This document shows positions 17,508-24,702 of a stretch of 64,000 bases of DNA, piece by piece. The notes beneath the pieces are model-generated. The model was not told where the DNA came from. It ran no database searches and saw only the letters and a list, made by a program, of their open reading frames with translations. A program made the translations under genes and the position numbers. Origin of the DNA: Bacteroidota bacterium (GTDB lineage: Bacteria > Bacteroidota > Bacteroidia > Bacteroidales > JAAUTT01); NCBI GenBank assembly GCA_030706405.1, contig JAUZOO010000003.1:186001-250000 (forward strand), read 5' to 3'. Each line of letters starts with the position of its first letter. The first letter of the stretch is position 1.

Positions 17508-17739
17508 AATACTTATGTTTTTATAGAACAAAGACTTATTAAAATAACCTGTCAATTTTAGATACCAGCAACCGTCTTATATAAAAGATGTTAGCATCTT
17601 AAATTCCCATTTATACTTTCCTGATAATAGCTGTTTAGCCGGGATTCCATTAAGTTTCACAATAGCGACAACATCGAATTTTCTAAAACTGACAACACAA
17701 AATTTACGATCTCCATGCTTACAGCTTAAAAATATTCAT

Positions 17740-17768
17740 TATATTTGTAAGGTAAACTTACAAGTTTA
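17740..17768 (+). promoter_or_regulatory. -7 box and overlapping dyads, candidate MarR auto-operator
   Basis: TATATTTG (17740-17747) matches the Bacteroides -7 box. Overlapping it is TTGTAAG-N5-CTTACAA (17745-17763) and then TAAACTT-AC-AAGTTTA (17753-17768), both perfect. The second ends 13 bp before the MarR ATG. A bound dimer would cover the transcription start, the usual way MarR proteins repress themselves. Confidence 0.6.
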
Positions 17769-17781
17769 AATAACAATATAT

Positions 17782-18210
17782 ATGAATACAACCGAACTTT
17801 CCTCGTCGTTACGTTCAGTAATCTCTGCCCTTCATAAAGGATTACGCAAACAGATGTATTCAGTCGACACTTTTTCAATGACTGAAATTGATACAATCAG
17901 ACATTTGTGGCGTTCCACCTCCTTATTACCTTCAGAACTTGCGGCTTTAACAAAAATAAAGACCCAATCCATGTCGCAAATACTGAATAAATTAGATGGG
18001 TATGGAATAATAACAAGAACGCCTTCGGAAAAAGACAAACGTAAAGTATATATTTCGCTTACACCCTTTGGCCGGGAAAAAGTTGAACAAACCAAATATG
18101 ACAGGGAGGAATGGCTGAAAAATGTTATTGAAAAATCACTTACTGACAGCGAAAAAGAATTGTTAGAAAAAGCATTACCCGTATTAAACAAACTAGCCAT
18201 CAATAAATAA
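17782..18210 (+). CDS. MarR-family transcriptional regulator
   Basis: A 142-residue MarR regulator, complete. The recognition part SELAALTKIKTQSMSQILNK is followed by the wing ITRTPSEKDKRKVYISLTP with the conserved D-x-R basic turn. It is not a close copy of the MarR protein at 237. It is followed 7 bp later by a small membrane protein and then by an MFS exporter, a common arrangement in which a MarR protein represses its own operon until the exporter's substrate appears. The operator is probably the dyad pair just upstream (17745-17768). Confidence 0.88.
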   Translation: MNTTELSSSLRSVISALHKGLRKQMYSVDTFSMTEIDTIRHLWRSTSLLPSELAALTKIKTQSMSQILNKLDGYGIITRTPSEKDKRKVYISLTPFGREKVEQTKYDREEWLKNVIEKSLTDSEKELLEKALPVLNKLAINK

Positions 18211-18217
18211 CAAAACA

Positions 18218-18526
18218 ATGGAATGGTATTATTATTTCAGTGCATTTTGGACAGGGGCATTTCTTACAAATGCTATTCCTCATTTTGTTAATGGTATTTC
18301 GGGAAACAGTTTTCCTACCCCATTCGCAAAGCCACACGGAAAGGGTCTGTCCTCCCCTACGTTAAATGTACTTTGGGCATTATTTAATCTCGTAGCAGGG
18401 TATTTGCTCTGTCGGATATCCGGAATATCGCCGCAGGATAACCGTTCGCTTATCTCATTTTTTGCAGGAATTGCCTTGGTTAGCATACTACTAAGCAAAC
18501 GATTTGCGAATAAGGATAAAGCATAA
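18218..18526 (+). CDS. Small integral membrane protein, function unknown
   Basis: A 102-residue protein with about three hydrophobic segments: the N-terminus (WYYYFSAFWTGAFLTNAIPH), a central VLWALFNLVAGYLLC, and LISFFAGIALVSILL near the end. I do not recognise a named family. The conserved-looking FVNGISGNSFPTPFAKP between segments one and two may face one side of the membrane. It lies between the MarR regulator and the MFS exporter with short gaps (7 and 17 bp), so it is probably co-transcribed and may assist or accompany export. Confidence 0.75.
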   Translation: MEWYYYFSAFWTGAFLTNAIPHFVNGISGNSFPTPFAKPHGKGLSSPTLNVLWALFNLVAGYLLCRISGISPQDNRSLISFFAGIALVSILLSKRFANKDKA

Positions 18527-18543
18527 GGTTTAAAACTCAGCTC

Positions 18544-19788
18544 ATGAAATTAGATATAAGAGCAGGAACCTTCAGAGCATTCCGAAACCGGAACTACGTA
18601 TTATATTTTAGCGGCCAGTCGGTTTCGTTAATTGGCACCTGGATGCAGCGTACAAGCGTAAGCTGGCTTATTTACACCATGACACACTCAGCGTTTATGC
18701 TGGGCCTTACCATATTTGCATCCCAGTTCCCTTCGTTTTTGTTTTCTTTATATGGAGGCGTTCTTTCGGACAGGTACAACCGTTATAAAATTATACTGTT
18801 TACTCAAACCGTTTCGATGATCCAATCCATTTTGCTGGCAATACTAACCCTGACAAATCACGGCTCGGTTTGGGGAATACTCATGCTTAGCCTTATTCTT
18901 GGGGTGATTAATGCCTTTGACGTTCCTGCCCGACAACCCCTGGTGCATGAAATGATACAAGACGAGGCCGATTTACCTAACGCGCTTGCCATGAACTCTT
19001 CCATAGTAAATCTTGCCAGATTGATTGGTCCGGCATTATCCGGCATTATTCTGCAAAAGTTTGGCGCAGGTGTATGTTTTCTTTTAAACGCCTTGAGTTT
19101 TGTGGCAGTACTAACATCTCTTGTATTGATGAAACTGCCTGAATACACTCCTCCATCTAGAAAAAAGAAAATTACATCGGAACTTACAGAAGGCTTCCTG
19201 TACGTAAAACAGACCCCGGCAATAGGAGCCCTTATCCTCATGATTACTTTTATGAGCTTTCTTGTTCTACCTTACGATACACTTCTACCCGTGTTTGCCA
19301 AGGTAATTTTTAAGGGCGATGCAGCAACCTTTGGCTATATCCGAAGCTTTATCGGATTAGGAGCTATAAGCGGAACATTCTTTCTGGCCTCACTAAAAAA
19401 AGGAACCGACCTTAAAATTGTGTTATTGGTCAACACCATAATTTTAGGCATTGGCATGATACTTTTTTCTCATGTAAGCTATTTTCCTGTAGCAATGCTG
19501 TGTGCAGCAATCTGCGGATTTGGAACAATGTCGCAGAGTACCATTTGTAATACAATAATTCAGGTTAATGCAGCACCACACATGAGAGGCCGTGTAATTA
19601 GCTTTTTTACTATGGCTATTTTCGGAATGTTACCGCTAGGCAGCTTGTTAACCGGGAGCATTTCGCAACACGCAGGCGCCCCCAATACATTGCTCTGTCA
19701 GGGTATAATAGCCTTAATCATTGCCGTCGTATTTTCTGGTTTTCTAAGGAAAGATAGTCTTGCCAGAAAAGTATCAGCGAATTTTTAA
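18544..19788 (+). CDS. MFS exporter, EntS-like (MFS_3 type)
   Basis: A 414-residue major facilitator with 12 likely membrane segments. The start TFRAFRNRNYVLYFSGQSVSLIGTWMQ and the loop 2-3 motif GGVLSDRYNRYK are typical of the EntS/MFS_3 branch, which includes the enterobactin exporter and several drug exporters. INAFDVPARQPLVHEM after segment four is also a hallmark of this branch. Encoded with a MarR regulator, so an inducible efflux role is the likeliest. Substrate unknown. Nothing suggests truncation. Confidence 0.88.
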   Translation: MKLDIRAGTFRAFRNRNYVLYFSGQSVSLIGTWMQRTSVSWLIYTMTHSAFMLGLTIFASQFPSFLFSLYGGVLSDRYNRYKIILFTQTVSMIQSILLAILTLTNHGSVWGILMLSLILGVINAFDVPARQPLVHEMIQDEADLPNALAMNSSIVNLARLIGPALSGIILQKFGAGVCFLLNALSFVAVLTSLVLMKLPEYTPPSRKKKITSELTEGFLYVKQTPAIGALILMITFMSFLVLPYDTLLPVFAKVIFKGDAATFGYIRSFIGLGAISGTFFLASLKKGTDLKIVLLVNTIILGIGMILFSHVSYFPVAMLCAAICGFGTMSQSTICNTIIQVNAAPHMRGRVISFFTMAIFGMLPLGSLLTGSISQHAGAPNTLLCQGIIALIIAVVFSGFLRKDSLARKVSANF

Positions 19789-19815
19789 TGAAGTAACCAA
19801 ATTAAATAACTAAAA

Positions 19816-19950
19816 ATGAACCAATACAAGCTTAACTCTGCACTTCTGGTAATGGATATGCAGACCGCACTCCTTCGGGCACTTCCAAATGTTGCAGAAT
19901 TCACCGGCAAGGTTGCAAAAGCCATCGAAAAAGCCCGCACAAATGGAAGG
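19816..19950 (+). pseudogene. Isochorismatase-family N-terminal remnant
   Basis: The frame from the ATG at 19816 starts with SALLVMDMQTALLRALPN and continues VAKAIEKARTNG, which is the first strand with the catalytic Asp and the following helix of isochorismatase-like (cysteine hydrolase) proteins. These enzymes are normally about 170-200 residues. Here the similarity stops after roughly 44 codons, and the frame then runs into unrelated sequence and stops at 20001. The rest of the enzyme is absent, so this is best read as a gene fragment left by a deletion. It follows the MFS gene by 27 bp. Confidence 0.6.
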
Positions 19951-19954
19951 AAAA

Positions 19955-20191
19955 ATGATTTCCAAAAAAATTTACGAACTGTCAACCAGTTACTACTTTA
20001 AACTACCAAACGGCAAGACTACAACAGGTTTTAAACGATTAAACCGAAAAACGCTACAATCCATCTTTCCGAAAGATCCGGAACTAATAAAGTCCGTGCT
20101 CAAAAAACGCCATCAACGGAGATTCAGAACCGAAGACGATTTTATTAAACTTGCCACAACGCTAAATCAAACTCCGGGAATTTTTAACTAA
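19955..20191 (+). pseudogene. Small frame, probable C-terminal remnant of a Bacteroidota protein
   Basis: A 78-codon frame beginning MISKKIYELSTSYYFKLP, in a different frame from the isochorismatase fragment that it directly abuts. The stretch KRLNRKTLQSIFPKD followed by a basic segment and RTEDDFIKLATTLN resembles the last 60-70 residues of many secreted Bacteroidota proteins of unknown function (a KxTLLxxLP...K.....F..EDDLIKL pattern I recall from such families). It may be the surviving end of such a gene or, less likely, an intact small protein. No function can be given. Confidence 0.4.
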
Positions 20192-20217
20192 ACCTAATTT
20201 ATATTGATTTTTATTTC

Positions 20218-20264
20218 AAAACGAAAGGTCCTGTAAACTATTTAATTTACAAGACCTTTCGTTT
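20218..20264. terminator. Bidirectional terminator hairpin
   Basis: A 19-bp inverted repeat with one mismatch: arms at 20218-20236 and 20246-20264 (AAACGAAAGGTC... / ...GACCTTTCGTTT) and a short AT loop. A/T-rich tails on both sides allow termination in both directions, which suits its position between converging transcripts. Confidence 0.8.
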
Positions 20265-20279
20265 CGTACAGACAAATTA

Positions 20280-22229
20280 CTACCGCACGCTAATTTTTAT
20301 TTCAACGTCATTACTGGCCAATTCAATAGGAATAGCTTCCATGCCGGGCACAAAATTGAAGATTCGCCCATTTGCAACATCTTTTATGTTTAATGGAGAA
20401 TTGGCTTCAATAACAACAATCCCTTTAGGTTTCCGAATTTCAATTTTATGTTGAGATACAACCGTTACCTTTTCGTTGCCGGATGCAACAATGGGCAGCC
20501 AGTAGCGCACGGTCCCGGAGTGTTCATTAGCCTGACATTTCGCGTTAATAATAACTGATTCGTTGTTAAACATATAGCTAATATCGCAAGCTGCCGGACT
20601 TCCCGGAACCAGAATCTGGTTTTCATCCACTATCGACGAACGGGTTACAAACGCTATCCCGCCTTCAGTTTGGCGGTAATCTATTACAGCTTTTAAATCG
20701 TTACTATTCGAATATAGTTTATGGTTAACTTCAACTTCAAACCGGGGCGTAAGAGACATGGAAAAGGCATCTCTATTTCGTTGCATATTCGACGTTTCCA
20801 CAAGCTGATAATTATTCATACTCGATACAATAACCGGACCGGCTTTGGGATGCCATAGCATGGTTAATGCCCCTCCGGTAGCATGTCCACCCTTCATGGA
20901 ATATTCCTGGTCGAAACCGGTGATGGTTGCCCGCCAATTATTTTTGGCTATCAACCAGGTTTGAATATCCGTAAATAATTTTACACCGTACTCCCGTTCG
21001 CGCGGTAATTCCAAAGCTTTATCAGGCGTATTTTTCCGTATCGCATCCGCCTTTACCAACAATGTGGTCAGCGCTTTGCTATGCCCCAATGTATGATGTA
21101 CACAAGGCAATATTCCATGATCTACATAATGAGGCCCCCCATACAATAAATTATCGTGAGTGCAGCTTGCCATAAGCCGAGTATTCAGTAAAGCAGCTTT
21201 ATAAAAAGCGGGATCTTTTTCCATCATTAAGGCGTATGCCGGTTGGCAACCATCGCTGGTGCGACTTCCCCAATAAGTCCATTTAAAATTCCGGGTTCCC
21301 CAGCTGTTATCCCAGGCACCGTCGGGCAGCATAAATTCCAGATGAGCCTTTAACGATTCGGTAACCAAATCGAGCACTTCGGTATCGTTGGTCAACTGGC
21401 CATACATTACCAGCGACGGCAACGACTCTTCAACATTATATCCTAAATCGACAGAATAGCAGCCTTTGGCACTTTTTACATTAACAGGATGTCCTTCGCC
21501 ATACAGCAACTTATCGTTCGGGGTAAAATAATGAAGAGCCTGATGAGCTAGCTCCCTGCCCCTATCCGTAAATTCTTTGCGGTCAAAATGTTTCCCGATT
21601 AAAACCAAAGCATAGCTGCACGAAACCGGATAGTTGATATTACCGGTATTGATGGTAAATTCCTTGTACAGAAACTCACCGGCCCTGATAAGCCTCTTCT
21701 CCCATTTTTGTTTAGTATCGTTATCCAGCAAATGTCCAAAATGAATGAGAGACTCGGCTAAGGCTATTGCCGAAAATACCGTTGTACCCGTCCACGAACT
21801 GACACTTATCTCATTCACCCACGAACCATCCGGCAGGCTGACCATATTCTCCATCCAATCATAAACATCAAGGGCTGCGTTTACATATCGTTTGTCGCCG
21901 GTTTTCTCGGCTAAAAATAACAAAGGAAATATCGTATCGGCCGACCGTCCATGTATGGCGGCACAGGAAGGACAAAAGATTCCTCCGTACAAGCCCTTCA
22001 AATCTTTATTTTTAACCTGTAAAGCTAACAACCCCTCGCCCCAGCTTTTTAAAAGATGATAACTTTCGTTCAACAGTTCGTTCCCGTCATAAAGGTTCTC
22101 AACTTGCCGGGAACCTTTAACACTAAGGCTTTCGCGATTTACATTTCCGTATGTACCAATTTTAGAGAGCATTAATCCGGAGCCGGCTAATGCCCCGATT
22201 TTAAGAAAACTTCTGCGTGAAGCGTTCAT
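20280..22229 (-). CDS. Tat-exported alpha/alpha-toroid plus beta-sandwich protein, lyase-like, family unknown
   Basis: A 649-residue protein starting MNASRRSFLKIGALAGSGLML, a Tat signal (SRRSFLK). The first two-thirds is built from paired helices with periodic aromatic and GG/GxW turns (LYGGIFCPSC, LPDGSWVNE, LPDGAWDNSWGTRNF, LLYGGPHYVDHGILPCVHH), like an alpha/alpha toroid. The last third is rich in beta strands, like the sandwich of heparinase II/III-type polysaccharide lyases. Conserved-looking His, Tyr, Asn and Glu residues (HGRSAD, NINYPVSCSY, GYNVEESL) could be catalytic. I cannot assign it to a numbered CAZy family. It lies downstream of the mannan locus on the same strand, separated by hairpins, so it may be a separate transcript. 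Confidence 0.6.
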   Translation of the reverse strand: MNASRRSFLKIGALAGSGLMLSKIGTYGNVNRESLSVKGSRQVENLYDGNELLNESYHLLKSWGEGLLALQVKNKDLKGLYGGIFCPSCAAIHGRSADTIFPLLFLAEKTGDKRYVNAALDVYDWMENMVSLPDGSWVNEISVSSWTGTTVFSAIALAESLIHFGHLLDNDTKQKWEKRLIRAGEFLYKEFTINTGNINYPVSCSYALVLIGKHFDRKEFTDRGRELAHQALHYFTPNDKLLYGEGHPVNVKSAKGCYSVDLGYNVEESLPSLVMYGQLTNDTEVLDLVTESLKAHLEFMLPDGAWDNSWGTRNFKWTYWGSRTSDGCQPAYALMMEKDPAFYKAALLNTRLMASCTHDNLLYGGPHYVDHGILPCVHHTLGHSKALTTLLVKADAIRKNTPDKALELPREREYGVKLFTDIQTWLIAKNNWRATITGFDQEYSMKGGHATGGALTMLWHPKAGPVIVSSMNNYQLVETSNMQRNRDAFSMSLTPRFEVEVNHKLYSNSNDLKAVIDYRQTEGGIAFVTRSSIVDENQILVPGSPAACDISYMFNNESVIINAKCQANEHSGTVRYWLPIVASGNEKVTVVSQHKIEIRKPKGIVVIEANSPLNIKDVANGRIFNFVPGMEAIPIELASNDVEIKISVR

Positions 22230-22376
22230 GGTTTAGTAAGTGTATTTTGTTAGTAAAAATTACCGGACAGCCCTGCATACGCTGCTGTTGAACTTTTCTT
22301 ACGTTCAACAAGGTGTTAAAGGTAAAAGAAATTGTAATGCATAAACGAAACAAATATCAGGCGGAATTAAAGCAAA

Positions 22377-22408
22377 TTAGCCCTGACCATTTTAGTGGAC
22401 AGGGCTAA
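22377..22408. terminator. Hairpin after sugar-MFS gene (second of two)
   Basis: Stem TTAGCCCTG / CAGGGCTAA (22377-22385, 22400-22408), extended by CC/GG beyond one mismatch. Read on the minus strand it follows the 22413-22442 hairpin, so the two form a tandem terminator for the mannan operon. Confidence 0.6.
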
Positions 22409-22412
22409 TAAA

Positions 22413-22442
22413 GAATCACCGGTACTCACGCAAAGGTGATTC
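22413..22442 (-). terminator. Hairpin with CGTGAGT loop after sugar-MFS gene
   Basis: Stem GAATCACC / GGTGATTC (22413-22420, 22435-22442). On the minus strand the loop contains GCGTGAGTACC and the stem is followed by CTTTATT. The hairpin at 40354-40385 has a similar loop and flank. Confidence 0.6.
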
Positions 22443-22521
22443 AAACTACTAACTAAACTAACTATTTATTACCCTAATGTTTAATTACTTATGCTAATAT
22501 AGTAATTATTCGGGAAATTGA

Positions 22522-23694
22522 TTAATTAGGTTTTTTAATTGCATAGGCACAGAATAAAAGATACAGGGCACTTACAAGAATAACAAGTACCGAACCAATC
22601 TGCGAGCCAACCGCATCGGAGGTCAGTCCCATAAAAAACGGGATAACCGCACCGCCAAATACCCCGGTAATCATCAATCCTGAAATTTCATTGGCCTTAT
22701 CAGGACGAAACTGGATGGCTTTGGAATAGATAATCGGGAAGATATTAGCCACGGTAAATCCTACCACACCGTACAAACCGAAAATTGCAATCTGTCCCTT
22801 CATAAAAATTAAGGTAATCAACGCAAATACAGCTATTACAATATTAATTCTGAAAAACTTATCAGCCGAAAATTTAGCAAGCAAGATAGCCCCGATAAAA
22901 GCTCCGGCTGTACGGAATGCAAAGTAAACACTGGGGCCGTAACCCGCTGTAATCGAATCGAGCCCACAACGTTCCATAAGGATCTTGGGCGCGGCAGTAT
23001 TCAGTCCGACATCTACACCAACTACAAACAGAATCCCAAGAAAAAGCAATAAAATCGTCTTATCTGCAAGAATGGCAAAGACACTCCCAAACGAAGTTGC
23101 CTTACCGGTCTCCTGTTCTTCGTGAATGGGAGTCAACATCAGCCATATTGTTGAGATCAAAGCTATAACTGCATAAATAGGGAAGATATATTGCCAATTG
23201 CCCAGCTGCGTTGCAGCAAAAGCAGCAATAAACGGCCCGCAAAACGACGAAATAGCCTTAACAAACTGGCCTGCCGTAAGGCTACTGGTCAGTTTGTCAC
23301 CTCTTACTACATTGGTAAGCAAAGGGTTAAGCGATACCTGTATGATGGTATTGGCAATACCTAATAGCATAAATGCAACCAACGATGTTATAAACGTATA
23401 AGCAACCAATGGAATAAACATGGCTACAATGGTGATGATATTACTCAACAGTACCGTTTTTTTACGTCCGATTTTATTCATAAGTAAACCGGTTGGCACT
23501 GAAAACAACAGAAACATGGAGAATAACGCTACCGGAATCATATTTGAGAGTGTATCCCTGAACTCGGGGCTATAACTGCCCAATAAATCTTCCTTTACGT
23601 GTATGGAGGTGATGCCCACCACATCGCAAAAACCCATGATAAAAAAGCCGAACAATACCGGTAATATTTTCGAATACGAATTTTCTTTGTTCAT
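22522..23694 (-). CDS. Sugar MFS permease (FucP/GluP-like)
   Basis: A 390-residue inner-membrane permease with about 12 membrane segments, of the FHS (fucose/glucose/galactose:H+ symporter) type. Marks are the N-terminal VLFGFFIMGFCDVVGIT, the segment 2-3 loop GLLMNKIGRKKTVLLSN and ANTIIQVSLNPLL in segment four. It follows the ROK kinase gene by 42 bp at the promoter-distal end of the mannan locus. The obvious cargo is mannose or a small manno-oligosaccharide, inferred from context. A double hairpin follows its stop codon. Confidence 0.88.
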   Translation of the reverse strand: MNKENSYSKILPVLFGFFIMGFCDVVGITSIHVKEDLLGSYSPEFRDTLSNMIPVALFSMFLLFSVPTGLLMNKIGRKKTVLLSNIITIVAMFIPLVAYTFITSLVAFMLLGIANTIIQVSLNPLLTNVVRGDKLTSSLTAGQFVKAISSFCGPFIAAFAATQLGNWQYIFPIYAVIALISTIWLMLTPIHEEQETGKATSFGSVFAILADKTILLLFLGILFVVGVDVGLNTAAPKILMERCGLDSITAGYGPSVYFAFRTAGAFIGAILLAKFSADKFFRINIVIAVFALITLIFMKGQIAIFGLYGVVGFTVANIFPIIYSKAIQFRPDKANEISGLMITGVFGGAVIPFFMGLTSDAVGSQIGSVLVILVSALYLLFCAYAIKKPN

Positions 23695-23736
23695 TATTTT
23701 AATGTTTAGTAATTTCTAATTGGCTAATAACCAATT

Positions 23737-24672
23737 TTACATTTTTGTTAACAATGGTTTTACATCGTTCCAGAAATCCGCTTTCATTAATCGGGCGCTA
23801 CCTACCATGGCGGCTGTTTCCTTAAGCTCCGAAAGGTGTATATCAATATCAACGGGCAATTGTTTAAAAGCCAGCTCCATGAAAGGACCAAACAGATCGA
23901 TAGCTCCAGTCATATTTCCCCCGATAACAAGGCATTCGGCATTAAACCGTTTTAGCCATGGACCAAGGAATTCGCCCAGGTTTGTGCCAAACTCCCTAAA
24001 AAGTCCTGCAGCTAAACCATCAGATAGTGCCTCATAGGCAATTTCTTTAACTCCGGGCATTACCTTTCCCGTTTTTTCCTTATAGCTATTTATGAACCAA
24101 CGCGTTGAAAAATAGTCATCGGCAATACCCTCTTTAAATGGAAGATGCCAAACGCAGCCCATTTCAGGTACATCATCCCGATCCAACACCGGAATGCCCG
24201 ATTCGATAAAGGCCGATCCGAAACCGGTTCCTAAGGTTATTGCTACCGACCTTTTATACTCAGCAGCTTTCCCAACCCACGATTCGCCTACAGCAAACGA
24301 AGTTGCATCGTTCATAAAGCGGAAAGGAACCGACCTTTTCATGCCAAGCAGTGAGCCCAGCCGTTCTCCGATATTCACACCATAGAGGCTCTCATACTTG
24401 TCAACGCGTTCGAACAAGGCAATGCCTTGTTCGTAATCAAAAGGGCCGGGCATGGCAAAACCAATGCCCGACAATTCGTCCGGATTAACATCTCCGATCG
24501 TTTCCTTTATCGCTAAAGCCCATCTGGACAGAATATTTTCGGCAGTATCCTTATTGTTTATCTTTTGGGTTGAAAAAGTATCCTGTATGATGTCCCCTTT
24601 TTCCAAATCCATTAAAACAGCACTGATATGACTGCCTCCAACATCGGTTCCAATGGCATATCTCTCACTCAT
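23737..24672 (-). CDS. ROK-family sugar kinase
   Basis: A 311-residue ROK protein without the DNA-binding N-terminus of ROK repressors, so a kinase. The ATP loop IGTDVGGSHISAVLMDL is at the N-terminus, the catalytic Asp is in FRFMNDATSFAVGE, and GTGFGSAFI forms the second phosphate loop. The Cys-rich zinc motif (CxCGxxGCxE) of typical ROK glucokinases is missing; in its place is PEMGCVWHLPFKEG. It therefore belongs to a divergent branch. In this locus mannose or a related hexose is the likely substrate, phosphorylated after import by the neighbouring MFS permease. Confidence 0.85.
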   Translation of the reverse strand: MSERYAIGTDVGGSHISAVLMDLEKGDIIQDTFSTQKINNKDTAENILSRWALAIKETIGDVNPDELSGIGFAMPGPFDYEQGIALFERVDKYESLYGVNIGERLGSLLGMKRSVPFRFMNDATSFAVGESWVGKAAEYKRSVAITLGTGFGSAFIESGIPVLDRDDVPEMGCVWHLPFKEGIADDYFSTRWFINSYKEKTGKVMPGVKEIAYEALSDGLAAGLFREFGTNLGEFLGPWLKRFNAECLVIGGNMTGAIDLFGPFMELAFKQLPVDIDIHLSELKETAAMVGSARLMKADFWNDVKPLLTKM

Positions 24673-24702
24673 TCATCTATTTTTTAAATATTTATATTTT
24701 AA

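Larger units (their letters stand above)
17396..17781. other. Gene-free divergent control region between porin and second MarR gene
   Basis: About 385 bp, AT-rich, separating two divergently transcribed units. The left side (17461-17507) carries repeated GGTAT/ATACC half-sites in front of the porin-pst group; the right side (17740-17768) carries a promoter box and dyads in front of the MarR gene. Between about 17520 and 17735 I see no gene and no strong repeat. Confidence 0.55.
22230..22521. other. Intergenic interval with two hairpins and a dyad
   Basis: About 290 bp between the sugar MFS gene and the toroid-protein gene. It holds two GC-containing hairpins (22377-22408 and 22413-22442) and TGTTGAAC-N9-GTTCAACA (22286-22310), which may be an operator for the downstream gene. 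Next to the second hairpin is an AACTACTAACTAAAC run that recurs beside other terminators in this window. No gene is seen. Confidence 0.5.
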
